Shown in pieces: positions 42,504-51,155 of a stretch of DNA of 64,000 nt. Origin of the DNA: Phenylobacterium sp. NIBR 498073 (GTDB lineage Bacteria; Pseudomonadota; Alphaproteobacteria; Caulobacterales; Caulobacteraceae); NCBI RefSeq assembly GCF_027286305.1, contig NZ_CP114599.1, positions 868,001-932,000 on the forward strand, in the 5' to 3' direction. The notes under the pieces were generated by a model. That model was given only the letters and a program-made list of their open reading frames with translations. It did no database searches and had not been told where the DNA came from. The position numbers and the translations under genes were made by a program. Numbering within the stretch: the first letter of the stretch is position 1; each line of letters starts with the position of its first letter.

Positions 42504-43319
42504 CTATTTCGCCGAGCGGCGCAGGGCGACCAGGGCCTCGTCGAGGCAGGCCCGGTCGCCGGCGATGGCGATCTGCCCGCCGTTCGGCCCCACCGGCTGG
42601 CCACGCCAGTTGGTGACCAGGCCGCCCGCCCCTTCGATCAGAGGGATGGCGGATTCGATATCCCAGGACTTCAGCCCCGCCTCGATCACCATGTCCACCT
42701 TGCCCATGGCGACCATGGCGTAGGCATAGGCGTCGCAGCCCAACCGCGCCAGCCGCGCGGCCGCGCGCACCTGGGTCCAGGCGCCCAGTTCGGCGCCGTC
42801 GAAACAGGTCTCGGGATCGGTGGTGGCGATGGTCGCGTCGGTCAGCTTGGGACAGGCGCGGACCTTCAGGGGGGTGACCTCCCCACGGGCCAGCAGGCGC
42901 GATCCGCCCGCATGGCCGATAAAGACCTCGTCCAGATACGGCTGGCCGATGGAGCCGAGGACCGGGCGGCCCTGGTGGCGTAGGCCGATCAGCGTCGTCC
43001 AGAGCGGCAGTCCGGCGACGAAGGCGCGCGTGCCGTCCACGGGATCGAGCACCCACACGAATTCAGCATCGGGACGGTCTTCGCCGTACTCCTCGCCTAT
43101 GACGCCATGTTCCGGAAAGCGGGCGGCGATCAGCTCGCGGATCGCGGCCTCCGCGCCCTTGTCGGCGGCGGTGACGGGGTCGAAGCCGCGCATGCCGCCC
43201 TTGTCCTCCAGCCCGTGGTCGGACCGGAAGTAAGGCAGGGTCACGCGCGCCGCGGCGGCGTTGAGTTCGAGAAGGAAGGCGTCGAGTTCGGCCAGACGGC
43301 CGGCGGCAAGGGCGGGCAT
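42504..43319 (-). CDS. hisN: Histidinol-phosphatase, inositol-monophosphatase type
   Basis: A 271-residue IMPase-superfamily phosphatase. Metal ligands sit in VIGEEYGEDR, LDPVDGTRAFVAGLP (about residues 91-105) and the late SWDIESAIPLIEGAGG. The FRSDHGLEDKGG and PVTAADKGAEAAIREL segments match alphaproteobacterial HisN, which hydrolyses L-histidinol phosphate in histidine synthesis. An inositol or other sugar phosphatase is the alternative. It converges with the lipase gene with no gap. Confidence 0.85.
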   Translation of the reverse strand: MPALAAGRLAELDAFLLELNAAAARVTLPYFRSDHGLEDKGGMRGFDPVTAADKGAEAAIRELIAARFPEHGVIGEEYGEDRPDAEFVWVLDPVDGTRAFVAGLPLWTTLIGLRHQGRPVLGSIGQPYLDEVFIGHAGGSRLLARGEVTPLKVRACPKLTDATIATTDPETCFDGAELGAWTQVRAAARLARLGCDAYAYAMVAMGKVDMVIEAGLKSWDIESAIPLIEGAGGLVTNWRGQPVGPNGGQIAIAGDRACLDEALVALRRSAK

Positions 43320-43398
43320 GGCGACCGCTTTACCCCGCCGCCGGCCTCCGCGATATCCCCTGCCGGAGATCGCCAGGTCGGGCGCAAGCAGTCGGGCG

Positions 43399-43800
43399 TC
43401 AGGCCGCTTCGTGTTCGCCGTTCAGCGACTTGGCGAGATCGAGCAGCCGGCGGCGCGGACGTTCGCCGAGTTGGTAGTAGGCGCGGATAAGGTCGAGGGT
43501 TTCCTTGCTGCCCAGGACTTCGCCGCCGGCCTCGCCCGGACCTTCGCCCAGCGCCTGCTCGCGCTGTGCGGCGTCCGCCAGGCCGTCGTAAAAGTAGCCG
43601 ACCGGTACTTCGAGCGCTTCCGACAGCTGCCACAGGCGGGCTGCCGAAATGCGGTTGGCGCCGCACTCGTATTTCTGGATCTGCTGGAACCGCACGCCGC
43701 AGGCGCCCGCCAGCTGTTGTTGGGTCAGGCCCAGCAGGCGCCGCCGCCGGCGCAGCCTTTTGCCCAGGTGAACGTCGATGTTGCTGCCCATGGGTTCCAT
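43399..43800 (-). CDS. XRE-family (Cro/CI) transcriptional regulator
   Basis: A 133-residue protein with one helix-turn-helix (about residues 13-70; LGLTQQQLAGACGVRFQQIQKYECGANRIS) and a short C-terminal helical part (LDLIRAYYQLGERPRRRLLDLAKSL). This two-part layout is common in alphaproteobacteria, where such regulators often act in stress or development. The ATG used has AGAAGGA upstream; an ATG three codons later is possible. It is divergent from the LpxL-type gene. Confidence 0.9.
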   Translation of the reverse strand: MEPMGSNIDVHLGKRLRRRRRLLGLTQQQLAGACGVRFQQIQKYECGANRISAARLWQLSEALEVPVGYFYDGLADAAQREQALGEGPGEAGGEVLGSKETLDLIRAYYQLGERPRRRLLDLAKSLNGEHEAA

Positions 43801-43926
43801 CGCCCCCAGTCCTTCTGCTTGCCGCCCGTCTCAAAGCGAGACGACCTGGGTTCAATTTCGCAAGTCGCGCGCCAAGCGAGCGCTGTTCGCGTTGCGCGAC
43901 AGGGAACGACGCGACTACTAGAGGGC

Positions 43927-44841
43927 ATGACGCAGGCTAAGCCCCCGGTGGCGCAGGATCTTTTGTGGCGGTTGGAGGCCCTGGCCTTCGACGTGGTGAT
44001 CGCCTTCGCGCGGATGCTGCCAGTCGACCTGGTGTCAGATTTCGGCGCCTGGTTCTTCAAGACCCTCGGCCCGCTGACCAGCGCCCAGAAGGTGGCCGAG
44101 ACCAATCTGCGCATCGCCTTCCCGCAGGCCTCGGACGCAGAGATCGCCGATCTGCTGAAGGCGCAGTGGGACAATACCGGCCGCACCTTCCTGGAACTGC
44201 TGATCATGGACCGGATCATCGGCGCGCCCGACCGGGTCGAGATCGTGAATGGCCAGCGTTTCGATGAGATCGCCGCCAACCAGGAACCGGTGGTGTTCGT
44301 TTCGGGTCACTTCGCGAACTTCGAGGTGATGCCCGCGGCGATCGTCAACTCGCCGGTGAAGTGTCAGATCACCTATCGGGCGATGAACAACCCGCACGTC
44401 GAAAAGCGGGTGCGCGACTACCGCTTCCGCTACGGGGTCCGCTATTTCGCGCCGAAGGGCGGCGACGGCGCGCGCGAACTGCTGGCGGCGCTCGGACGCG
44501 GCGAGTCCGTGGCGCTGATGAACGACCAGAAGTTCAATGGCGGGGTCGCTGCACCGTTCTTCGGCGTCACCTGCCACACCGCGCCGGGGCCGTCGCGGCT
44601 GGCGCTGCGCTTCAACACCGTGCTGCAGCCGATGTCGGTGCAGCGGGGGCGCAAGGCCCGCTTCCGGGTGGTGGTGCACGAGCCGATCCAGCTGGAGCAT
44701 ACCGGCAACACCGCCGCAGACATCGACGCGGCGGTGCGCAAGATCAACGCCATGATCGAAGGCTGGGTGCGTGAGCGTCCGGCCGAATGGTTCTGGACCC
44801 ACAAGCGCTGGCCCAACGAGACCTATCGGCGCAATCGCTAG
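43927..44841 (+). CDS. Lipid A biosynthesis acyltransferase (LpxL/HtrB family)
   Basis: A 304-residue lysophospholipid acyltransferase-superfamily protein. An N-terminal membrane-proximal segment (LEALAFDVVIAFARMLPVD) precedes the catalytic H-x4-E motif in FVSGHFANFEVM, followed by YRAMNNPHVEKRV and ALMNDQKFNGGV. The C-terminal PAEWFWTHKRWP is typical of LpxL-like late acyltransferases that add a secondary acyl chain to Kdo-lipid IVA. The exact acyl chain cannot be read. The stop is formed by the end of a palindromic repeat. Confidence 0.9.
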   Translation: MTQAKPPVAQDLLWRLEALAFDVVIAFARMLPVDLVSDFGAWFFKTLGPLTSAQKVAETNLRIAFPQASDAEIADLLKAQWDNTGRTFLELLIMDRIIGAPDRVEIVNGQRFDEIAANQEPVVFVSGHFANFEVMPAAIVNSPVKCQITYRAMNNPHVEKRVRDYRFRYGVRYFAPKGGDGARELLAALGRGESVALMNDQKFNGGVAAPFFGVTCHTAPGPSRLALRFNTVLQPMSVQRGRKARFRVVVHEPIQLEHTGNTAADIDAAVRKINAMIEGWVRERPAEWFWTHKRWPNETYRRNR

Positions 44842-44942
44842 AGCATTTTCCGCCGATGTGGCCGCCGGTGCGGCGAAGAAAATGCTCCAAATTCAAAAAA
44901 TTCATGAGCAAGTTCGATCCGATTGGATCGGAATTGCTCTAG
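44838..44942. repeat. Palindromic repeat supplying both stop codons
   Basis: A 105-base element bounded by CTAGAGCA and its complement TGCTCTAG. It contains two smaller hairpins, one with GAGCATTTTC/GAAAATGCTC arms and one with a GAGCAA...TTGCTC frame around GATCCGATTGGATC. Sequences of this type recur in alphaproteobacterial intergenic DNA. The outer CTAG at each end gives the TAG stop of LpxL and of the M23 gene. Confidence 0.65.
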
Positions 44943-45766
44943 GCAGGTCCGGGCACGCCGACCATCAACATCGGGTTCATGTGCCGCCCGCGCCACTTCA
45001 GCCGCCAGCATAGGTGCGGGCCGGTGGCTCGGCCAGTCGACCCGACTGCGCCGATGCGCTGGCCGCGCGCCAGGCTCTGGCCGCCGGCGACGTCGACGCT
45101 GCTGAGGTGAAGATAGGCCGAGACCACGCCCTGGCCGTGGTCGATCATGACGATGCCGCCCTCGTACAGCATCCGCGGGTCGGCCAGCACCACGAGTCCG
45201 CCGGCGGGAGCGGTCACCGGCGTGCCGGTCGGGGCGGCCAGGTCGATGCCGTAGTGCGGCGGGCGCGGCCGTCCGTCGACGATCCTCTGGCCGCCGAACC
45301 GCGCCGTCACGCGGAAGTCGCGCAGCGGCGCTGAGAAGCCAGTCCTGAAGTCGTCCCGATCGGTGACGCTGGCGAAGGCGGCGGCCTTGCGGCGGCTCTC
45401 CTCGGCGATGCGCGCCTCCAGTTCGGGACTGGCCTGGCCCTGATAGACCCGCCGCAGGCCCTTGATGCGCTGGACGTCGTACTCGGCGCGGTCGATCTGC
45501 AGTTGGCGCGTCAGATCCGCGCCGCGGGCGTCGATGCGCACCCGTGCGTGGGGGCCGGCGTCGCGGTCGAAGCCGAGATAGAAGAACCCGCCGTCGGAAG
45601 CGCGAGCGACCATCTGGCCGTCGAGGAACACCTTCGCGCGCGGCGTGGTGCGGCCGATGGCGAAGCCGCTCTGCTGCATGCGCCCGCTGAGCGCCAGGTC
45701 AGCGGCCTGGGTCGGGGCGGCGAGTGCGGCGGAGGCCAGCCCGAGAACCGCCGTCCGGCGGTTCAG
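44939..45766 (-). CDS. M23 family metallopeptidase, probable non-ATG start
   Basis: An exported LytM-type peptidoglycan endopeptidase. The catalytic domain (C-terminal about 120 residues) has the zinc motifs HYGIDLAAPTGTPVTAP, YLHLSSVDV and HLCWRLKWRG. The first ATG (45679) yields a chain with no signal peptide. Continuing upstream in frame gives a perfect signal sequence, LNRRTAVLGLASAALAAPTQA, reaching a CTG at 45766 eight bases after the DUF2093 stop. No ATG, GTG or TTG lies in that interval, so CTG is the likely start. It is last in an xseA-DUF2093-M23 operon. Confidence 0.85.
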   Translation of the reverse strand: MNRRTAVLGLASAALAAPTQAADLALSGRMQQSGFAIGRTTPRAKVFLDGQMVARASDGGFFYLGFDRDAGPHARVRIDARGADLTRQLQIDRAEYDVQRIKGLRRVYQGQASPELEARIAEESRRKAAAFASVTDRDDFRTGFSAPLRDFRVTARFGGQRIVDGRPRPPHYGIDLAAPTGTPVTAPAGGLVVLADPRMLYEGGIVMIDHGQGVVSAYLHLSSVDVAGGQSLARGQRIGAVGSTGRATGPHLCWRLKWRGRHMNPMLMVGVPGPA

Positions 45767-45773
45767 CGCGCCG

Positions 45774-45992
45774 TCAGGGATGCAGTTCCTTCCACCGCGC
45801 CAGCGCTTCGACCGGCGTGGCGTAGGCTTCCTGGAGGGCTGGGTTCCAGTAGCGCAGGGCCTCCACCGGGATCTTCACCTTGGAGACGGCGCAGATCACG
45901 TAGCGTCCCGGCTTGAGCACGACGAATTCGCCGTCGCCGTAGTGGAGCGAGGCGATGTCGGAGCCGGTGAGGTCGCGGTCGTGAGCGTTCAT
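45774..45992 (-). CDS. DUF2093 small protein
   Basis: A 72-residue protein with the DUF2093 core LHYGDGEFVVLKPGRYVICAV and the helical end VEALRYWNPALQEAYATPVEAL. Function unknown. Such genes lie next to xseA in alphaproteobacteria, as here: xseA ends about 70 bases upstream and the M23 peptidase follows directly. Confidence 0.92.
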   Translation of the reverse strand: MNAHDRDLTGSDIASLHYGDGEFVVLKPGRYVICAVSKVKIPVEALRYWNPALQEAYATPVEALARWKELHP

Positions 45993-46060
45993 GGAGATCT
46001 ATGTAGCGCGCCGGAGGCGGCGAGAACAGGGCGCGGCCTGACTTCGCCGCTGCGATGCGG

Positions 46061-47518
46061 TCAGAACAGGTCGCCCTGGTTGGAGGGGACGGGCGGCGGC
46101 TTGGGCGCGCGCGGGGGCTTCGCGGCCGGCGTCGGGGTCACGGGCGGCGCGGCGCTCGGCGTCCCGTCGATGGTCGCCTCGCGGCTCTGATCGGCGAAGA
46201 CCAGCCGCACGCCTTCGCCGCTGGTCAGGGTGGCGCCTTCCCGCACCAGCGAGCCGTCGGCGCGGTGCACCCGGGCGAAGCCCCGTTTCAGCGGCGCGCT
46301 CGGGTCGACCGAGGCGTAGAGCTTCGAAAGGCTGGAGAGCCGCTCGGCGGTGCGGTCCAGGCCGCGGGTCATCGCCGGCTTCAGGCGGACCACCAGCCGC
46401 GCCAGCCGGTCGGCGTGAACCTGCTGGGGCCGTTGCAGCAGGCTAGGCGACAGCCGCGAGGAGACCCGCACCAGGTCGGTGTGGTGCGCCGCCACGTTGC
46501 GCGACAGTCCCGCGCCCAGCCGGCTGGAGGCTAGGTTGAAGCGCTGGGCGGCCATCTCCACCAGGTCGGGGACGCGGGCCAGCGCGCGGCCGGCGTGCTC
46601 GACCCGGCCGCGGCGGTCCTCGACCGTACGGCCGCCGCAGCGGTGCAGGCGGGCCGAGAGGTCGCCGATATAGGCCTTCAACTCGGCTAAGACCGGCGTG
46701 GCCATCTCGGCGGCGGCGGTCGGCGTCGGGGCGCGGCGGTCGGACACGAAGTCGATCAGGGTGGTGTCGGTCTCGTGCCCGACGGCCGAAATCAGCGGGA
46801 TGCTCCCGGCCGCCACCGCGCGGGCCAGGGCCTCGTCATTGAAGGCCCAGAGATCCTCGACCGAGCCGCCGCCGCGCGCCACGATCAGCACGTCCGGGCG
46901 CGGCACGGGGCCGTCGGGCGCCATGGCGTTGAAGCGGGCGATGGCGTTGGCGACCTGTCCGGCTGCTGCGTCGCCCTGGACGACGACCGGCCAGACGATC
47001 ACCCGGCAGGGCCAGCGGTCGCGGATGCGATGCAGGATGTCGCGGATCACCGCGCCGGTCGGGCTGGTGATGACGCCGACGACAGCCGGCATGGTCGGCA
47101 GCGGCTGCTTGCGGGCCTGGTCGAACAGGCCCTCGCCATGCAGCTTGGCCTTCAGGCGCTCGAGTTGGGCCAGCAGCGCGCCGACGCCGGCGGCCTCCAT
47201 GGTCTCGATGACCATCTGGTAGCGCGAGCCGGCCGGATAGGTGGTGATCTTGCCGGTGACCACAACCTCCATCCCCTGTTGCGGGCGGATGGAGAGGTTC
47301 TTGACCGATCCCTTCCAGACGACGCCGTCAATGGCGGCGCGCTCGTCCTTGATGGTCAGATAGACGTGGCCGTTGGAATGATGGGTGACCTTGGAGAGTT
47401 CGCCGCGCAGACGCACGAACCCGTAGGCGTCCTCCAGCGTGCGCTTCAGCGCGAACGCGAGCTCGGAGACCGAATAGGCCTTGGCGTTGCTGTCGGTGTC
47501 AGGCGCGACGTCGGTCAT
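46061..47518 (-). CDS. xseA: Exodeoxyribonuclease VII large subunit
   Basis: A 485-residue XseA, the catalytic subunit of the ssDNA exonuclease ExoVII. The N-terminal OB fold (about residues 15-110; [24 protein letters not shown]) leads into the nuclease domain with [61 protein letters not shown] helical region and a Pro/Ala-rich tail follow. The small subunit xseB is not in the window. Confidence 0.97.
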   Translation of the reverse strand: MTDVAPDTDSNAKAYSVSELAFALKRTLEDAYGFVRLRGELSKVTHHSNGHVYLTIKDERAAIDGVVWKGSVKNLSIRPQQGMEVVVTGKITTYPAGSRYQMVIETMEAAGVGALLAQLERLKAKLHGEGLFDQARKQPLPTMPAVVGVITSPTGAVIRDILHRIRDRWPCRVIVWPVVVQGDAAAGQVANAIARFNAMAPDGPVPRPDVLIVARGGGSVEDLWAFNDEALARAVAAGSIPLISAVGHETDTTLIDFVSDRRAPTPTAAAEMATPVLAELKAYIGDLSARLHRCGGRTVEDRRGRVEHAGRALARVPDLVEMAAQRFNLASSRLGAGLSRNVAAHHTDLVRVSSRLSPSLLQRPQQVHADRLARLVVRLKPAMTRGLDRTAERLSSLSKLYASVDPSAPLKRGFARVHRADGSLVREGATLTSGEGVRLVFADQSREATIDGTPSAAPPVTPTPAAKPPRAPKPPPVPSNQGDLF

Positions 47519-47615
47519 AGGGCAGACATAGCGGCGTGCGACGCCAAAAAGAAGTTCGGGCGCGCCCGACAGCGAAGCTGCCGATTGGCGCGCCCGGAAC
47601 CCATCCCCCCGGATA

Positions 47616-48131
47616 CTAGATGTAGCGGCGCAGCGAGCGGGCCAGTTCGTTGGCGCCGCCGCGCTTCTTGGTCTGCACCGGCTGATAGGCGACGCGGGCG
47701 TGCTCCATGCAGTAGGGGCCCTCGTCCTGGCGGCGGCCGCAGAAGGTGAAGCTGTCGCTCGACGGATCGCCGATCGGCCACTTGCACATGTGGGCGCCCA
47801 GGGTCAGCACCGTGGCCGTGCCCGGGGCTTCCTCGACATAGCGCACCGGCGACGGCGCCGGGGTCGGCGCGGCGGCCGCGACAGCGGCCGGTTCGGCGAT
47901 GCGGCGCGGCGCGGCCGGAGCGGCGGCGGCCGGACGGGCCGGACGCGGGGCCTTGAAGGCCGGGCGCGCCGGCTTCGACGGTGCGGCGCGTCCCGACAGG
48001 CCCAGGCGGTGGACCTTGCCGATGACGGCGTTGCGGGTCACCCCGCCCAATTGTTTGGCGATCTGGCTGGCCGAGAGGCCGTCCTGCCAGAGCTTCTTCA
48101 GACTCTCGACGCGTTCGTCAGTCCAACCCAT
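47616..48131 (-). CDS. gcrA: Cell-cycle regulator GcrA
   Basis: A 171-residue GcrA. The N-terminal helix-turn-helix [19 protein letters not shown] with [20 protein letters not shown] is followed by a Pro/Ala linker and the conserved Cys-rich C terminus ([31 protein letters not shown], ending [10 protein letters not shown]). In Caulobacter, GcrA binds the sigma-70 RNA polymerase and activates promoters with CcrM-methylated GANTC sites. The start was placed at MGWTDE; an upstream in-frame extension does not match the family. Confidence 0.98.
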   Translation of the reverse strand: MGWTDERVESLKKLWQDGLSASQIAKQLGGVTRNAVIGKVHRLGLSGRAAPSKPARPAFKAPRPARPAAAAPAAPRRIAEPAAVAAAAPTPAPSPVRYVEEAPGTATVLTLGAHMCKWPIGDPSSDSFTFCGRRQDEGPYCMEHARVAYQPVQTKKRGGANELARSLRRYI

Positions 48132-48231
48132 GTCTGGCTCCACCCGGTTGTACGCCCCCAGCGCCGCCCCCGCGGGTGGCTGGGATCTACATCTTGTGGC
48201 AGTCCGAAATCTGACCGCCCTCAACTACTAG

Positions 48232-48315
48232 ATATCGTAACCCATCCATTAATGGCCACAATAGGCGCCCTCAGCTTCGTCCACAGAAACTAGATATTGA
48301 TTCTGTCCACAGGGT
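48232..48315 (-). promoter_or_regulatory. gcrA promoter region with GANTC and DnaA-like sites
   Basis: In the divergent gap before gcrA lie a GANTC site (48299-48303) and two GTCCACAG repeats 26 bases apart (48279-48286 and 48305-48312), each two mismatches from the DnaA consensus. In Caulobacter gcrA is controlled by DnaA, CtrA and CcrM methylation, so these are plausible sites. No perfect CtrA box is present. Confidence 0.45.
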
Positions 48316-48381
48316 TCGCGTTTTAAGCGGCGCCGTGACGGGTGCTTGCGATCCGGCCCAAGCGGGCGCACATCCTGGGCC

Positions 48382-49203
48382 ATGAAGGACATGCCCGCCG
48401 CCGACGCCGTCATCCCGCCGCAGCCCCGCGACTACCACGGGTTCAACTGGGCCGGGTTCGGGACCCTCTACGCCCGCGAGGTGCGCCGGTTCTGGAAGGT
48501 CGGCATGCAGACCCTGGCCGCGCCGGTGGTGACGGCGCTGCTCTACATGATGGTGTTCGTGGTGGCCGTGCGGGGCGCCGCCCCGCCGATCCACGGCACG
48601 CCGTTCGCGGTGTTCGTGGCCCCGGGCCTGATCATGATGCAGATCCTGAACAACGCCTTCGCCAACTCCTCGTCGTCGCTGCTGCAGGCCAAGTTCAACG
48701 GGCTGGTCGGCGACTTCATGACCCCGCCGCTCACCCCGGTCGAGCAGGTGCTGGCTTTCGCGCTGGGCGCGGCGACCCGCGGGGTCGTGGTCGGGGCGGT
48801 GACCTTCGCGGCGATCCTGCCGTTCGCCGCCCTGCCGATCACCCACGTCTGGGCGGTGCTCTATTTCGGGATCAGCGCGGCGCTGATCCTGGGCATGCTG
48901 GGCATCATGGCCGGGCTGTGGGCCGAGAAGTTCGACCACATGGCGGTGGTCACCAACTTCATCATCATGCCCCTGACCTTCCTGTCGGGGACCTTCTATC
49001 TGGTCGACCGGCTGCCGGAGCCGTTCCGCACGGCCAGCCACTACAACCCGTTCTTCTATCTGATCGACGGGTTCCGCTACGGCTTCATCGGCCATGCGGA
49101 AGGCTCGCTGATCGCTGGCGTCGGCATGACCGCGGGGCTGGTGCTGGCCTTCGCCTGCCTGTGCCTCTGGATGTTCGAGACCGGCTATAAGCTGAAGACC
49201 TGA
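48382..49203 (+). CDS. ABC-2 type transporter permease
   Basis: A 273-residue permease with six transmembrane segments of the ABC-2 family (YadH/NodJ type). The motif MQILNNAFANSSSSLLQAKFNGLVGDFMTPPLTPVEQ and the late LPEPFRTASHYNPFFYLIDGFRYG with SGTFYLVDRLP are diagnostic. No ABC ATPase gene adjoins it, so its partner must be encoded elsewhere. Substrate may be a polysaccharide, lipid or drug. Divergent from gcrA and convergent with the lipoprotein gene. Confidence 0.9.
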   Translation: MKDMPAADAVIPPQPRDYHGFNWAGFGTLYAREVRRFWKVGMQTLAAPVVTALLYMMVFVVAVRGAAPPIHGTPFAVFVAPGLIMMQILNNAFANSSSSLLQAKFNGLVGDFMTPPLTPVEQVLAFALGAATRGVVVGAVTFAAILPFAALPITHVWAVLYFGISAALILGMLGIMAGLWAEKFDHMAVVTNFIIMPLTFLSGTFYLVDRLPEPFRTASHYNPFFYLIDGFRYGFIGHAEGSLIAGVGMTAGLVLAFACLCLWMFETGYKLKT

Positions 49204-49219
49204 GCCGGCCCCGACGGTC

Positions 49220-49630
49220 TCAGCGCTGCGGCACGCCCACGGCGATCATCTCGACGTGGGTCGGCGCGCCGCGGGTGATCACGGGGGTGTGGGTGTCGGT
49301 GATGAACCGCAGCTTGCCATCGACCTCGATGCGGGCCGACACCGAATAGGTGTGGCGCGGGTCGATCTTCGCGGGGTCGTAGTTCAGCGTGAACTTGTAG
49401 GGCGGCGAGCCGCCGGTCAGGACCTGGGTGTCGATCACCTTGGCGGGGGCGTCCATCATCGAGGTGTCGGCCAGCGTCACCGTGACGGTCGCGGTAGGCG
49501 GCAGCATGATCCGTTCACGATAGAGCACCGAGCCGGTGACCTGGGCCTTGGCGGCGGGCGGGGGTTCCATGGATGCGCATCCGGCGATGGTCAGGGCGGC
49601 GAGCGGAGCGAGAGCAAAGATTGGCTTCAT
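49220..49630 (-). CDS. YbaY-like lipoprotein
   Basis: A 136-residue lipoprotein: signal MKPIFALAPLAALTIAGC with an intact lipobox, then a beta-rich domain with VTGSVLYRERIMLPPTATVTVTLADTS and YSVSARIEVDGKLRFITDT, as in YbaY (type III secretion chaperonin-like fold). Function not established. A GAGGC-type Shine-Dalgarno precedes the start. It is alone on its strand, divergent from argD. Confidence 0.88.
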   Translation of the reverse strand: MKPIFALAPLAALTIAGCASMEPPPAAKAQVTGSVLYRERIMLPPTATVTVTLADTSMMDAPAKVIDTQVLTGGSPPYKFTLNYDPAKIDPRHTYSVSARIEVDGKLRFITDTHTPVITRGAPTHVEMIAVGVPQR

Positions 49631-49804
49631 TCGGGGCCTCCTCGGGGATAAACGTGGCCAAACATGGACCCCTGCGGCCAAGTGGTCCATGAAGCTTCAC
49701 AGAAGCGGTCATTGACAGACCGTCGTTCCCAGCGGAAAACGCCAAGCCTTCCAGTCCCCGCCGCCAATGCCGCGGGGACGCTTACGTTTTCGGAGGGCAT
49801 CCCC

Positions 49805-51034
49805 GTGACTGAAAAGACCGCGCAACAAGCCGCGACCGTTCCCAGCGACCACATCATGGGCGTCTATAATCGCGCCCCGCTGGCGTTCGAACGAGGCGAG
49901 GGCGCGCGCCTGTTCACCACGGACGGAGAGGCCTATCTCGACTGCATGGCCGGCATCGCGGTGAACGCGCTCGGCCACTCGCACCCCAAGCTGGTGCAGG
50001 CGGTGAAGGACCAGGCCGAGAAGCTCTGGCACGTCTCCAACGTCTTCAAGATCCCGGGTCAGGAAAAGCTGGCCAAGGTGCTGACCGACGCCACCGGCCT
50101 GGACGAGGTGTTCTTCACCAATTCCGGCGCCGAGGCGATCGAGTGTGCGATCAAGACCGCGCGCAAGTATCACTGGGCCAAGGGCCAGCCCGAGCGGATC
50201 GACATCATCGGCTTCGACGGCTCGTTCCACGGCCGCACCCTGGCGGCGGTCAACGCCTCGGGCAACGCGGCCTATCTCGAAGGCTTCGGTCCGCGCATGC
50301 CGGGCTTCGTCCAGCTGCCGTTTGGCGACATGGAGGCCCTGAAGGCCGCCGTCGGCCCGACCACCGCGGCGATCATCGTCGAGCCGGTGCAAGGCGAGGG
50401 CGGCGCCCGCGCTCTGACCGACCAGCAGCTCCAGGCGATGCGCCAGCTCTGCGACGAGACCGGCACGCTGCTGATCCTCGACGAGATCCAGTGCGGTCTC
50501 GGCCGCACCGGCAAGCTGTTCGCCTGGGAATGGGCGGCCGGCGTGAAGCCGGACATCGTGGCCCTGGCCAAGGCCCTCGGCGGCGGCTTCCCGGTCGGCG
50601 CCTGCGTCACCAGCGCGGCGGCGGGCGCCGGCATGACCGTCGGCTCGCACGGCTCGACCTACGGCGGCAACCCGCTGGCCATGGCCGTGGCGCTCGCCTC
50701 GATGGAGGAGCTCGCCAAGCCCGAACTGATGGACCACGTCCGCGAACTGGCCGGCTACTTCACCCAGCAGTTCAACGGCCTGAAGGACCGCTACCCGGAC
50801 GTCGTCCTAGACATCCGCGGCAAGGGCCTGCTGATCGGCCTGAAGCTCGCCACCAACAACCGTGAGTTCATGCAGCACGCCCGCGACGCGCACCTGCTGA
50901 TCGCCGGCGGCGGCGACAACTGCGTGCGCCTGCTGCCGCCGCTGACCCTCACGCTCGAGGAGGCCCGCGAGGCGGTCGAAAAGCTGGAACGCGCCTGCGA
51001 AGCCGCCCGCGCCAAGGCCAAAGCCGCCGCCTGA
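49805..51034 (+). CDS. argD: Acetylornithine/succinyldiaminopimelate aminotransferase, GTG start
   Basis: A 409-residue PLP-dependent class III aminotransferase. FFTNSGAEAIECAIKTARKYH, FHGRTLAAVNASG, LDEIQCGLGRTGKLFAWE, and the PLP lysine in ALAKALGGGFPVGA are typical of ArgD. The reaction converts N-acetylglutamate semialdehyde to N-acetylornithine. Initiation is at GTG, eight bases after GGAGG; an in-frame extension upstream would overlap the promoter. It heads argD-argF-hslO. Confidence 0.94.
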   Translation: MTEKTAQQAATVPSDHIMGVYNRAPLAFERGEGARLFTTDGEAYLDCMAGIAVNALGHSHPKLVQAVKDQAEKLWHVSNVFKIPGQEKLAKVLTDATGLDEVFFTNSGAEAIECAIKTARKYHWAKGQPERIDIIGFDGSFHGRTLAAVNASGNAAYLEGFGPRMPGFVQLPFGDMEALKAAVGPTTAAIIVEPVQGEGGARALTDQQLQAMRQLCDETGTLLILDEIQCGLGRTGKLFAWEWAAGVKPDIVALAKALGGGFPVGACVTSAAAGAGMTVGSHGSTYGGNPLAMAVALASMEELAKPELMDHVRELAGYFTQQFNGLKDRYPDVVLDIRGKGLLIGLKLATNNREFMQHARDAHLLIAGGGDNCVRLLPPLTLTLEEAREAVEKLERACEAARAKAKAAA

Positions 51035-51045
51035 TCCCCATTCCG

Positions 51046-51140
51046 CCGCTCATTCCCGCGAAGGCGGGAACCCAAGCCGACTCCCAAGCGCATCGCATCG
51101 GCATTGCAGCTTGGGTCCCCGCCTTTGCGGGGATGAGCGG
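51046..51140. repeat. Palindromic repeat, family 2
   Basis: A 95-base inverted repeat between argD and argF. Its outer arms are CCGCTCAT and ATGAGCGG, with inner arms CCCGCGAAGGCGGGAACCCAAGC and GCTTGGGTCCCCGCC. It resembles the abundant CATTCCCGCGAAGGCGGG class of alphaproteobacterial intergenic repeats and differs from family 1. Confidence 0.75.
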
Positions 51141-51155
51141 GTTTAGGACCTCACC

